Positions 17,394 to 25,432 of a stretch of DNA of 64,000 bases are shown here, in pieces. How positions within the stretch are numbered: position 1 is the first letter of the stretch; every line of letters starts with the position of its first letter. The stretch lies in the NCBI GenBank assembly GCA_017889635.1, contig JAGGAC010000003.1, forward strand, positions 1 through 64,000, given 5' to 3'. The translations under genes were made by a program, and so were the position numbers. This DNA is from Bacillota bacterium. Lineage in GTDB: Bacteria > Bacillota > Negativicutes > Sporomusales > CTSoil-080. The notes beneath the pieces were generated by a model, which was not told the origin of the DNA, did no database searches, and saw only the letters and a list, made by a program, of their open reading frames with translations.

Positions 17394-17711
17394 CTAATAT
17401 TCCCTTTTACGAGGGAAGCACTGTCTAGGGAAGCATTGTCTAGGGAAGCACTGTCTAGGGAAGCACTGTCTAGGGAAGCATTGTCTAGGGAAGCACTGTC
17501 TAGGGAAGCATTGTCTAGGGAAGCACTGTCTAGGGAAGCACTGTCTAGGGAAGCACTGTCTAGGGAAACACTGTCTAGGGAAGCACTGTCTAGGGAAGCA
17601 TTGCCGATCAGCGTCTTCTATATTGTCGTCTTCCATAGTTCCGTAATCATATTCGTCATATTCAGCTGTTTCTATTTCGGGATCTTCCCATTCTTCATTA
17701 TACATAGTCAT
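17394..17711 (-). CDS. Cys-Phe-Pro-Arg-Gln tandem repeat protein
   Basis: This 105-residue protein has an acidic, Tyr-rich head (residues 1-36: EEWEDPEIETAEYDEYDYG and so on) followed by 13 identical QCFPR pentads and the tail KREY. Every fifth residue in the tail is Cys, which would allow dense disulfide or metal cross-linking. The gene at 60602-61006 has the same plan (acidic head then C-x-P-R-Q units), which supports this strand over the forward frame reading SREAL repeats. The ribosome binding site is AAAGGCGG. No signal peptide is present. A spore coat or exosporium role is my guess from composition in a spore former; the family is not one I can name. Confidence 0.7.
   Translation of the reverse strand: MTMYNEEWEDPEIETAEYDEYDYGTMEDDNIEDADRQCFPRQCFPRQCFPRQCFPRQCFPRQCFPRQCFPRQCFPRQCFPRQCFPRQCFPRQCFPRQCFPRKREY
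17409..17603. repeat. 13 tandem copies of a 15-base repeat
   Basis: The unit is AAGCACTGTCTAGGG on the forward strand. Differences between units are almost only silent (CAG/CAA for Gln, one TGC/TGT for Cys), so the protein repeat is under selection or was recently homogenised. Copy number may vary between strains by slippage. Confidence 0.92.
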
Positions 17712-17842
17712 TTAAGCGCCGCCTTTCATAGCATATTGGAGGGCTATTACATAATATGCTTACATTTATGTTAAAGTGATTGGTGGCACACGGTTGTAAT
17801 GTCTAGATTTGAAGATGTGGGCTGAGGGTGAGAAAATGAAAT

Positions 17843-17861
17843 AACCACCGATAAGGTGGTT
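17843..17861 (-). terminator. Short hairpin after the 72-residue reverse gene
   Basis: AACCACC and GGTGGTT form a 7-bp stem with a 5-nt loop. On the reverse strand it is followed by ATTTCATTTTC. Confidence 0.45.
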
Positions 17862-18078
17862 AGGCGAACGATTCCAAGGTCGTTCTAATTCTATTAATTA
17901 TGCCGGTTTGGGTCTTTGGAGGTAACTGTTCCCAATCTTCAGGGGTGAATAAAATTTCAGGATGCAGAATCGATAAGGTATTGGCAATTTCGTGAGGGCT
18001 TTTTCCCGTTCGGGCAACAGTACGATTAAGTTCATCGACAACTGGCCCCATGATTTTGCTGTTTATGTTTAAAGCCAA
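17860..18078 (-). CDS. Small hypothetical protein, 72 aa
   Basis: I do not recognise it. It appears soluble, probably helical, with no cysteine or membrane segment; notable stretches are MGPVVDELNRTVARTGKSPHEIANTLSILHPE and FTPEDWEQLPPKTQTGIINRIRT. The reading frame opens with TTG at 18078, about ten bases after AGAGGA. A later in-frame ATG (residue 10) has no clear ribosome binding site. It lies between the repeat protein and the end-joining genes, all on the reverse strand. Confidence 0.55.
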   Translation of the reverse strand: MALNINSKIMGPVVDELNRTVARTGKSPHEIANTLSILHPEILFTPEDWEQLPPKTQTGIINRIRTTLESFA

Positions 18079-18300
18079 AATATCACATCCTCTAAATATA
18101 TCTTACCATATTTTGGAATGATTTTGTAGTAACGAAAAATTAATTATTTATTAATAATAAAAAGAGAAGATATATTGGCTAAACGCTTTCTATTATTAAA
18201 GAGTTAACAAGGTACCACTTTAGCACGCTAAAGGAAATCTCTCGGCACGATCTGCCAAAATTAATCTTGCAGATATTACTGAAATCTAACACTCTGAAAA

Positions 18301-18355
18301 AGCCTGTAAAAAAAATAGCCACATAACCTTTTTTTACAGGCTATGTGGCTATTTT
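18301..18355 (-). terminator. Terminator after the LigD polymerase gene, with an alternative fold
   Basis: AAAATAGCCACATA (18312-18325) pairs with TATGTGGCTATTTT (18342-18355); on the reverse strand the stem is followed by Ts. A second pairing, AGCCTGTAAAAAAA (18301-18314) with TTTTTTTACAGGCT (18329-18342), is mutually exclusive with it. Bases 18079-18300 show nothing else. Confidence 0.75.
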
Positions 18356-18359
18356 CCAG

Positions 18360-19262
18360 TTAGGGCAAGTACTGCTTTGCTGTAAGTACAGGAGCAAATA
18401 GATCACCTAATAAATTTACACGTTCAAGTACCGCATCAGTGTCAAATACCAGTGTACTGATATCCTTAGTTCTCAAAGCCAGTTCTACTTCAGACCAGGT
18501 TACAGGAGTAGAAACAGTCGGCTTTTCGCAAGCTCGTAATGAGTAAACACATACCGTAGTTTTATGACGGTTATTTTGACTCCAATCAATAAAAACCTTG
18601 CCCTGGCGCAAACTTTTTCTCATATTAGAAACTACCTGTCCTGGATACTTTTTTTCTAACAGCTGGGCCAGGTTATGTGCGAAATCTTTAGTTTGGCTAT
18701 AGTTAACAAGTGTATTGAGAGGAACATAAACCTGTAGCCCTTTCGACCCCGAAGTTTTAGGGTAACTCTGCAAGTTCTTGGTTATAAAAAAATCCTGCAG
18801 CCATAATGCCACTTCAGCACAATCTACAATTGTTGCTGGCCAGCCTGGATCAAGGTCAAAGACCAGCATGGTCGGCACATAAATATCTTTTACTTGCGAT
18901 AGGGAGGTATGCAGCTCAAGTGCTGCTAAGTTAGCCGCCCAGACTAATGAAGGCAGGTCTTCTACCAGACAAAAATTAATATACTTATTATTACCTTCAC
19001 TCCATACTGGCGCAGTAGGCAGCCATCCTGGTCTTTTGGCTGGGCATTCCTTTTGATAAAAAAATTTTTCATCAACTCCATGAGGATAACGTTTTAACGT
19101 CAGCGGCCGTCCTTCCATGTGAGGCAGCAAAAAAGGCGCAATTCGTATATAGTAGTCAATCATCTGTCTTTTATTAAATCCGCATTTGGGGTAAAAGATT
19201 TTTTCAAGGTTAGAAAGCTTTAGTTGCGTTCCCTCAACATCAAGCACTGTTTTATCGGGCAC
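18360..19262 (-). CDS. ligD: LigD-type polymerase/primase domain protein of end joining
   Basis: This roughly 300-residue protein is the stand-alone polymerase module of bacterial non-homologous end joining. It matches the archaeo-eukaryotic primase fold: LEKIFYPKCGFNKRQMIDYY at the start, the two-Asp metal motif FDLDPG, SGSKGLQVYVPL, and the C-terminal FIDWSQNNRHKTTV. It would add or fill nucleotides at broken ends held by Ku. I prefer the GTG at 19262, which overlaps the Ku stop by 11 bases and follows GGAAG; a longer start at 19337 would overlap Ku by 86 bases. In many bacteria this domain is fused to the ligase; here they are separate genes flanking ku. Confidence 0.87.
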   Translation of the reverse strand: MPDKTVLDVEGTQLKLSNLEKIFYPKCGFNKRQMIDYYIRIAPFLLPHMEGRPLTLKRYPHGVDEKFFYQKECPAKRPGWLPTAPVWSEGNNKYINFCLVEDLPSLVWAANLAALELHTSLSQVKDIYVPTMLVFDLDPGWPATIVDCAEVALWLQDFFITKNLQSYPKTSGSKGLQVYVPLNTLVNYSQTKDFAHNLAQLLEKKYPGQVVSNMRKSLRQGKVFIDWSQNNRHKTTVCVYSLRACEKPTVSTPVTWSEVELALRTKDISTLVFDTDAVLERVNLLGDLFAPVLTAKQYLP

Positions 19263-20088
19263 GAGCTGTTCGCTTCCTTTGCTTAGGCTTTTTGGTTTCA
19301 GACTGATTCTTTTTAATTGCCGATAAACTAGCCTCAAGCGCCGCCATCAAATCAATTACTTTACCTTTTTGAGTTTCGGATGGTTTTTCTACAACTACTG
19401 TTTGACCCTCGGCTTTAGTATCAATCATTGCAAAAATCTTGCGGCGATACTCATCTTGATAATTGCCTGGTTCAAAATCTTTAGAAAGTGACTCAATAAG
19501 CTGTAAGGCAATTTTTAGTTCACGCTCGTCCGGTTCAACTTCGTCCTTAGGCATACTATCAAATTCTTTCAGTTCTATTATTTCGTCAGCAAAATACATT
19601 GTGGACAAACTCAGCACACTGCCAGTAGGGCGAATAGCGCTAAGATATTCTTTATTACGCAATACGAACTTTGCTATTGCGACTTTTTGCGATTTTTTCA
19701 TTGCTGCTAACAATAAGGCATATGCTTTGCCAGCTCCTTTATCAGGTATAAGATAATAAGATTGCATATAATATAACGGATCAATTTGTGCTAGCTGAAC
19801 AAAATCTTCGATTGCTATGCTGTGAGAGGTAGCTGGGCTTATGGCTGCTAAATCTTCATCAGTAATGACGACATAACGATCAGGCGATATTTCATATCCT
19901 TTGACAATCTCTTGATTTGCGACTTCAATACCATCTGTTGCACATACTTTTTTTAGCTGAATACGGCAGTTGTCACTTTTGCGCAGCTGATTAAATCGCA
20001 CAGTTTTTCTTTTTACCGTACTATACAACTTTATAGGTACATTAACAAGACCAAAGGTAATAGCGCCACTCCATATCGGTCGTGTCAT
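19252..20088 (-). CDS. ku: Ku DNA end-binding protein
   Basis: This 278-residue homodimeric ring protein binds double-strand ends and recruits LigD. The typical start MTRPIWSGAITFGLVNVPIKLYSTVKR and the core QIDPLYYMQSYYLIPDKGAGKAYALL are clear. The last 20 residues are very basic (KKPKQRKRTARAR), as in Ku proteins with a DNA-binding C-terminal extension. The gene begins one base after the ligase gene stop (ligase 20090-21091, Ku 19252-20088) and overlaps the polymerase gene, so the three form one operon in the order ligase, Ku, polymerase. Confidence 0.95.
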   Translation of the reverse strand: MTRPIWSGAITFGLVNVPIKLYSTVKRKTVRFNQLRKSDNCRIQLKKVCATDGIEVANQEIVKGYEISPDRYVVITDEDLAAISPATSHSIAIEDFVQLAQIDPLYYMQSYYLIPDKGAGKAYALLLAAMKKSQKVAIAKFVLRNKEYLSAIRPTGSVLSLSTMYFADEIIELKEFDSMPKDEVEPDERELKIALQLIESLSKDFEPGNYQDEYRRKIFAMIDTKAEGQTVVVEKPSETQKGKVIDLMAALEASLSAIKKNQSETKKPKQRKRTARAR

Positions 20089-20089
20089 T

Positions 20090-21091
20090 TCAGCTTCCTC
20101 CTAAGCTTGATTTATGTTCTCGTATAACTTCGTTAGCTTGCTTGTCTGTTCTTAAGCCTTTAAAAACAGGATGACGCAAAGTATTGTTAGACGTCCATTC
20201 GGTAAATTCAAATTCCCCGACAAGAACTGGTCGGACAAATATGGTTTTTCTATCAGGAATAATTGTATTAAAGGGATTGTGACTGATTATTAGGGACGAC
20301 AGTAACGTCCCTAAATATTCCAAACCGGCTGAGGTGAAACCGGTGCCGGCTTTACCGGCATAAATGAGCTGTTGTGTTTGATTATCAGCCTTAGATTCTG
20401 TAATTGTTACATTGTAATATCCTAGTAATAGGGCGCCAATTTTATTTCGTCTAGCACTATTTCCTGGTACAAAGCCGCCAATAACTAATTCCTGACGCTC
20501 GTGATTCTTAATTTTTAGCCAGTCGCCTGTGCGTTTGCCGGGAACATATATACTGCTTAAGCGTTTGGCTACAATCCCTTCTAGTCCTAAACTTGAAGCA
20601 GCTTTCAATATGTCCTGGCCTGAGCCTAGCTTATAGGCTGGTGTTTGCCAGGCTGGGCCGGTTAACTGTAATTTATCCAATATTTCTCGCCGCATAGTAT
20701 AAGAAAGATGCATTGTTGATTCACCATGAAGAGATAATAAATCAAAAATAATGTAAGTTACTGGATAATCTTTTTTACGAGTGTCAATAGTCGTGGCTGT
20801 AGTAAGCCCCATACGATGCTGTAATCCTGAAAATGAAGGCTGGCCGTTTTGACCAAGATGGACAATCTCTCCGTCTAAAATTAAATTTCGTTTAGTTTCG
20901 GATATGCCTAGTTCATTAAGCTCCGGGTATTGTGCTGTAACGTCTTTTTGATTGCGACTCATTATCTGTAGATGTTCATCTTGGTAATATAGTATGGCGC
21001 GCATACCATCCCATTTAATTTCAAATCCATATTCAGTATCATTTCTGGGCAGGTCGGATTGTTTGGCAAGCATAGGTTTAATGATTTTCAT
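20090..21091 (-). CDS. ligD: ATP-dependent DNA ligase of end joining
   Basis: This 333-residue protein seals breaks held by Ku. The adenylation motif EIKWDGMRA carries the catalytic Lys. Further ligase motifs include MSRNQKDVTAQYPEL, LILDGEIVHL, EGIVAKRL and DWLKIKNHERQELVIGGF, followed by an OB-fold with the C-terminal EFTEWTSNNTLRHPVFKGLR. The ATG at 21091 follows GAAGGTG; a GTG nine bases upstream overlaps that site. It is the first gene of the end-joining operon. Spore formers often carry this pathway for repair in non-replicating cells. Confidence 0.93.
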   Translation of the reverse strand: MKIIKPMLAKQSDLPRNDTEYGFEIKWDGMRAILYYQDEHLQIMSRNQKDVTAQYPELNELGISETKRNLILDGEIVHLGQNGQPSFSGLQHRMGLTTATTIDTRKKDYPVTYIIFDLLSLHGESTMHLSYTMRREILDKLQLTGPAWQTPAYKLGSGQDILKAASSLGLEGIVAKRLSSIYVPGKRTGDWLKIKNHERQELVIGGFVPGNSARRNKIGALLLGYYNVTITESKADNQTQQLIYAGKAGTGFTSAGLEYLGTLLSSLIISHNPFNTIIPDRKTIFVRPVLVGEFEFTEWTSNNTLRHPVFKGLRTDKQANEVIREHKSSLGGS

Positions 21092-21303
21092 ATCTGACAC
21101 CTTCAGTATTTAGCTTACTATATTTTTTACAGTTTACTGCAAATCTATGAAAGGGACAGCTGCAAAACTTCGCATATACTTGGAACGTGCGTTCGTATAA
21201 GTGGTTAAAGTAAAACACGGCTAGATAAAATCTATGCCGTGTTTTACTATTAGGATTTCAGTTCAGTTTTGAGTATCTGTTTGAGGTATTGTACAATTAC
21301 CAA

Positions 21304-21771
21304 TTAATCTTTAACCTTATTAATATTTTGAGTAATTAAGTTAAAGGTCTTTTCGTCAAAGCTATCAGGTGGTACGGGTCTGAAAATAAAATTGTTTTGT
21401 TTAAATTCAGCAATGGTGTTGTTGTTTGAGTCAAGAAAAACCAGATAGGTCATTGCGTAGGTTTTATTTGACAAATCAAACATGTAATGGGTGATTATAT
21501 ACGTCAAGTTGTCCCAGGCGGAGTAATAAGTTCCTCTTTTACGCGCAAAATCTTGGTAGTGTTGTATTTGCTGGCCTGTTAGTATTGTTCTTTCATGTAC
21601 AATGACGCGATTTTTTTGATTGCCGTCAGAGTGATCATAAGACATCGCATCGACGTCAATGTAATATTCATTTCCTGATTTTGATTGCCCAGTGAAGCGC
21701 CAGTCACTAGCAAAAGTAAGTGCTGGATAGGTTAAAAATACAAGGCAAGCAATGACAAGAATTTTTTTCAA
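21304..21771 (-). CDS. Exported protein, surface-adhesin-E-like
   Basis: This roughly 155-residue protein has a signal peptide (LKKILVIACLVFLTYPALTFASDW, cleavage likely after TFA). The mature part, SDWRFTGQSKSGNEYYIDVDAMSYD followed by RVIVHERTIL, resembles the surface-adhesin E family found in the envelopes of many diderms, though identity is uncertain. I chose a TTG start at 21771 because AAGGAGG lies just upstream and it starts the signal peptide; the longer ATG frame adds 19 unlikely residues. No partner gene is adjacent. Confidence 0.65.
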   Translation of the reverse strand: MKKILVIACLVFLTYPALTFASDWRFTGQSKSGNEYYIDVDAMSYDHSDGNQKNRVIVHERTILTGQQIQHYQDFARKRGTYYSAWDNLTYIITHYMFDLSNKTYAMTYLVFLDSNNNTIAEFKQNNFIFRPVPPDSFDEKTFNLITQNINKVKD

Positions 21772-21876
21772 ATGAATACCTCCTTGTGAATATATTTCAA
21801 GAGTTGGAAACCAAACCGTGGTTACCACTTGGGGCGCATATTTTGCTACAATTTCAATTGTAGCTATTTTTAGAGG

Positions 21877-22332
21877 TTAGATATCAGTATGGTAATAAGA
21901 TTTTTCGCCTACGGCGGAATATTTATTTTCACTCACTAGATCAGTCGATCGCTTATTAAGTTGTTTGGCTAAATAATAACCTTGCGTAATGGCATTTTTT
22001 ATTACTTCTAAATCCTCAGGGAATAAGATTTCTCCATTTAACATTAATTGTTGTTCTTGATCAAGAAGTTTTAGCAAATCTTTGGGCTGTTGAGTTTTTG
22101 CGTTAGTGGAGCGTGGATCATCGGTAAATCCTAGAAGATAATCGGTACTTGTGTTAAAAAGAGTAGCTAAACTTTTAAGTACAGGATCTCTTGGAATTTG
22201 GCCATTGTTTTCCCAAGATGATACCGTTTGCTTAGTATATCCATAATTTGAGGCAAGGTCTTCTTGACTTACACATGTTTCTTCGCGAAATGACTTTACT
22301 CTCTTGGCAAAAATCATATTACCCTTTTTCAC
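21877..22332 (-). CDS. XRE-family transcriptional regulator
   Basis: This 151-residue protein has a Cro/CI-type helix-turn-helix at about residues 8-65 (VKSFREETCVSQEDLASNYGYTKQTVSSWENNGQIPRD) followed by the common spacer LATLFNTSTDYLLGFTDDPR. The C-terminal half (about 80-151) is unrecognised and may sense a ligand or dimerise. The GTG start follows GAGGGGTG. It is divergent from the AbrB-like gene across a 312-base AT-rich region, so it may control itself or that neighbour. Confidence 0.88.
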   Translation of the reverse strand: MKKGNMIFAKRVKSFREETCVSQEDLASNYGYTKQTVSSWENNGQIPRDPVLKSLATLFNTSTDYLLGFTDDPRSTNAKTQQPKDLLKLLDQEQQLMLNGEILFPEDLEVIKNAITQGYYLAKQLNKRSTDLVSENKYSAVGEKSYYHTDI

Positions 22333-22644
22333 TGTTTCACCCCTCTGATTAATAGTATAGTAAATTATTTGTTTACTTTCTACGTCAATTTTAAATTTAC
22401 GAAGTTTTTTTATTAAAAATGAAAATTTATTAAGCGAAGATTTTTAAACCATGCCTTTGGTCGAAAGGTAAGATAAAACTAATAATAACAATAGATATAT
22501 TATGAAATACTAAGATACAGAAATTATAATTGAAAGAAACCGTTATTTTTGTAAAAAAATATATTTTTCGGTTGACAATCTCTGCAATGTTTGTTACTCT
22601 CTGAGAGTAGTATTTAGTCAATTTTTGTCGAAAGAAGGCTGTAT
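22333..22644. other. Divergent promoter region between XRE and AbrB genes
   Basis: This AT-rich stretch of 312 bases has no gene I can support. A sigma-70-type promoter lies at 22572-22600 for the AbrB-like gene. Promoter signals for the XRE gene are not clear-cut. Confidence 0.5.
22572..22609 (+). promoter_or_regulatory. Promoter with overlapping inverted repeat, AbrB-like gene
   Basis: A perfect -35 TTGACA (22572-22577), 17-base spacer and -10 TACTCT (22595-22600). TACTCTC-T-GAGAGTA (22595-22609) is a perfect inverted repeat covering the -10, a typical place for a repressor site, perhaps autoregulation. Confidence 0.6.
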
Positions 22645-22896
22645 ATGAAATCGACTGGTATTGTAAGAAAACTCGATGATCTTGGAAGAGTTGTTATTCC
22701 TATTGAATTACGACGTATGTTTAATATCGATGTAAAAGATGGCCTAGAAATTTTCACAGATAATGATCGCATTATTTTACGTAAATATGAGCCTGCCTGT
22801 GTATTTTGTGGTAGTAACGATGAAGTCACTAGATTTAAAGAGAAAAATGTATGTAAACAATGCATAGCAGCCATGAAAGCGCAACCTGAAGGTTAG
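22645..22896 (+). CDS. AbrB/SpoVT-type transition-state regulator
   Basis: This 83-residue dimeric DNA-binding protein matches AbrB closely at residues 1-50 (MKSTGIVRKLDDLGRVVIPIELRRMF, then DGLEIFTDNDRIILRKYEP). The C-terminal part contains CVFCG...CKQC, a four-cysteine pattern seen in AbrB relatives. AbrB-type proteins repress post-exponential and sporulation genes in Firmicutes. The ribosome binding site is AAGAAGG. It is monocistronic, with its own promoter and terminator. Confidence 0.92.
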   Translation: MKSTGIVRKLDDLGRVVIPIELRRMFNIDVKDGLEIFTDNDRIILRKYEPACVFCGSNDEVTRFKEKNVCKQCIAAMKAQPEG

Positions 22897-22921
22897 GGTA
22901 TACCCTAACCTTCCTTTTTTT
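22888..22921 (+). terminator. Terminator of the AbrB-like gene
   Basis: GAAGGTTAGGGTA and TACCCTAACCTTC are perfect 13-base arms overlapping the stop codon, followed by a T-rich tail (CTTTTTTTG). A smaller hairpin, AGCCACC/GGTGGCT, follows at about 22934-22952. Confidence 0.88.
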
Positions 22922-23012
22922 GTGTAAGAAAAAAGCCACCTTTTAGGTGGCTACAGAATACTGAAAATGAATTTTTTGTCATTCTGACACGCGCAGTAAG
23001 TGCGTGTTTTTG

Positions 23013-25154
23013 TTATTGTGTTCTTTCACGGTTTTCAGTTCTTGCGGGAACTGGTGGTAAAGCAGGGGGGAGATTGTCCGATTTTTTATTAGCATCAGGT
23101 TTAGATGTGTTTTTGTCTTCGGTTTTACCATTTTGAGTTTGAGTGTTGGATTTGTCATTAGGTAGATTTTCAGTTGGATTGACTTGTTGGAGGCCATCGA
23201 TAAACATTTCTTTTTGGGCTTCTTTATCTTTTGGATCAACTGTAGGCACACCGTCTTTTTGTGGAGCAACGGGGGAGCCCAGGTTGACTGGGGCAGGAAA
23301 GTCATGTGGCGGAACTTTGGCCAGAGCTGCAGTCATGAATTGTTTCCATATTTTAGCTGGTATCGAACCACCTGTGACTCCTTGAAGATAGCCATCGCTG
23401 TCATTTCCGATCCAAACTGAAGCGACAAGATCGGGAGTAAAGCCAACAAACCACGCGTCTTTATAATCGTTGGTAGTACCTGTTTTACCGGCTGCCGGGC
23501 GGCCAATTTGGGCATATATACCGGTACCGCGCGCAAGAACGCCGCGCATCATGTCGACGAGAAGATTGACGCTTTTTTCATTAACGACTGATTTTTCTTT
23601 GGGATGGTTTTCTTCCAGAACTTTACCTTCTCTATTGATTACTTTGATGATGGACATCGGTTCAGCTCTAACACCGCTATTGGCAAGAACGCCATAAGCA
23701 CTGGCAATTTCCAGGGGAGTTACTCCGCGAGTTAAACCGCCTAGGGAAGAGGCCAGATTCCGGTCATTGTTAGTTCCTTTTAGTACCAAGGTGGAGATAC
23801 CAAGTTGCTGGGCATAGTACAGTGGTTTATCAGGTCCTATTTGTTCGGCTATCTTTACGGTAGCAACATTCATAGAATGCTCTAGTGCTGTACGTAGGGT
23901 TACTTTTCCAAAATATTTTTGTTCATAGTTCATCGGAGTCCAGTTGCCGTAGGAGACAGGACTATCGTCGATGATGGTCGAGTCGTTCATTCCACTTTCA
24001 ATAGCAGCCAGATAAACAAAGGGTTTGAAAGCTGAACCAGGTTGTCGCTCAGCAAGTATTGCCCGGTTAAATTCGTCATTTCCTCTGCCGCCAACCATGG
24101 CTTTGATATAACCTGTGCGCGGCTCAATAGCTACCAGTGCACCTTGGGGTTGTTTAATCCCATTAGAGTCGGTACGAACGTTAGGCAGTTGTTTCATTGC
24201 GCTTTCTGCCGCTTTTTGCATATCAATGTCAAGGGTAGTATAGATTTTTAGGCCTTCTTTGTATACGGCGTTTGCTCCATACTTGTCGATAAGGTTTTGG
24301 ATGACATAATTAGTGAAATACGATGCTATAGTTACTTCTTCATCTTTATGGGTAACAATTTTCACTTCGATTTTCTTTGTTTTATCAGCTTCTTCTTGGG
24401 TAATATAGCCATATTTGACCATTTGATCCAGGACGACGTGTTGGCGTTCTATAGATGCTTTAAAGTTACTTTTGGGGTTATAATAGTTAGGACTTTTTGG
24501 AATACCGGCCAAAATGGCGCATTCTGCAAGATTCAGATCTTCAACATTTTTGCCAAAATAGACGGACGCGGCAGACTGAACACCATAAGCACCTTGACCA
24601 AAGTAGATTTGATTTAGATACATTTCGAGAATTTCAGCTTTGGTATATTGCCGTTCAATTTGTAGTGCTAGTACTGCTTCCTGAATTTTCCGCTTTAGGG
24701 TGCGCTCCTGAGTTAGAATTGCATTCTTCGCTAATTGCTGCGTGATGGTACTGCCGCCTTCTGCTACTGCACCGCCTGCAATATTAGACCAAATAGCACG
24801 TAGAATACCGCGCGGATCAACGCCGCTGTGCTGATAGAAACGTGCATCTTCAGCGGAGACAAAAGCATTCTGGAGACTTTTAGGGATTTTATTAATACCG
24901 ACAGGTACACGATTTTCGACGGAGTGAACAGTGGTGATCAGTTTTCCGTTTACATCAAATATTTGTGAAGCGGCTGCGGTTTTTAAATCCCCTTTTAGAC
25001 TAGGCATGCTTTGGATGCTTGCGGTAAAAAAGCCTATTCCCGCTCCTGCAATTATAACCACAAGGACAATAATTACTATGGCCGCAATAGTAGTAATTTT
25101 AGGTTTGCGGTGATTATTATTAAGTCTTCGTCGAGGGTTATTATCAGGATTCAT
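23013..25154 (-). CDS. Class A penicillin-binding protein (PBP1A type)
   Basis: This 713-residue bifunctional enzyme polymerises glycan strands and cross-links peptides at the outer face of the inner membrane. Layout: short basic cytoplasmic tail, membrane anchor at about 20-45, GT51 glycosyltransferase with SAEDARFYQHSGVDPRGI and GGSTITQQLAKN, then the transpeptidase with SxxK (PGSAFKPF), SxN (EHSMNVA) and KTG (AGKTGTTNDYKDAW). A disordered Pro/Lys/Asn-rich tail ends the protein. The ribosome binding site is AAGGAGGTAG. It is a single gene; the upstream 25155-25417 stretch holds its promoter region and a small hairpin only. Confidence 0.95.
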   Translation of the reverse strand: MNPDNNPRRRLNNNHRKPKITTIAAIVIIVLVVIIAGAGIGFFTASIQSMPSLKGDLKTAAASQIFDVNGKLITTVHSVENRVPVGINKIPKSLQNAFVSAEDARFYQHSGVDPRGILRAIWSNIAGGAVAEGGSTITQQLAKNAILTQERTLKRKIQEAVLALQIERQYTKAEILEMYLNQIYFGQGAYGVQSAASVYFGKNVEDLNLAECAILAGIPKSPNYYNPKSNFKASIERQHVVLDQMVKYGYITQEEADKTKKIEVKIVTHKDEEVTIASYFTNYVIQNLIDKYGANAVYKEGLKIYTTLDIDMQKAAESAMKQLPNVRTDSNGIKQPQGALVAIEPRTGYIKAMVGGRGNDEFNRAILAERQPGSAFKPFVYLAAIESGMNDSTIIDDSPVSYGNWTPMNYEQKYFGKVTLRTALEHSMNVATVKIAEQIGPDKPLYYAQQLGISTLVLKGTNNDRNLASSLGGLTRGVTPLEIASAYGVLANSGVRAEPMSIIKVINREGKVLEENHPKEKSVVNEKSVNLLVDMMRGVLARGTGIYAQIGRPAAGKTGTTNDYKDAWFVGFTPDLVASVWIGNDSDGYLQGVTGGSIPAKIWKQFMTAALAKVPPHDFPAPVNLGSPVAPQKDGVPTVDPKDKEAQKEMFIDGLQQVNPTENLPNDKSNTQTQNGKTEDKNTSKPDANKKSDNLPPALPPVPARTENRERTQ

Positions 25155-25432
25155 ATACTACCTCCTTGCCACCATATGATTTTAAAATTATTATATCATA
25201 ATTTGGCGGCATTCTGTTGTTATGAGAAACACTTCATATGATCAGAGATGTTTAATTATACATAAATAAGGTAAAATCCTGCTAAAAACCAATTGGTGAA
25301 GAAATTCACCCTATAATTGCTGGCTGGTTTTGTTATTAAGTTTGACATACTTTAACATTTGGTTGTTTTGACACCAATTCAATAGTAAAGCATATATATA
25401 GAAAGCGGATAACTATTATGGGGGGGAGAACG

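Noticed and set aside
17409-17603. CRISPR array
   Set aside because: The repeats are contiguous 15-mers without spacers and encode protein pentads.
17343-17774. Forward-strand 143-residue frame with SREAL repeats
   Set aside because: It is the complement of the QCFPR repeats; the reverse frame has a better start context and a paralogue at 60.6 kb.
18181-18300. T-box-like or tRNA-like segment (AAGGTACCAC, GCACG)
   Set aside because: The T-box consensus and a cloverleaf cannot be built; only the downstream terminator is convincing.
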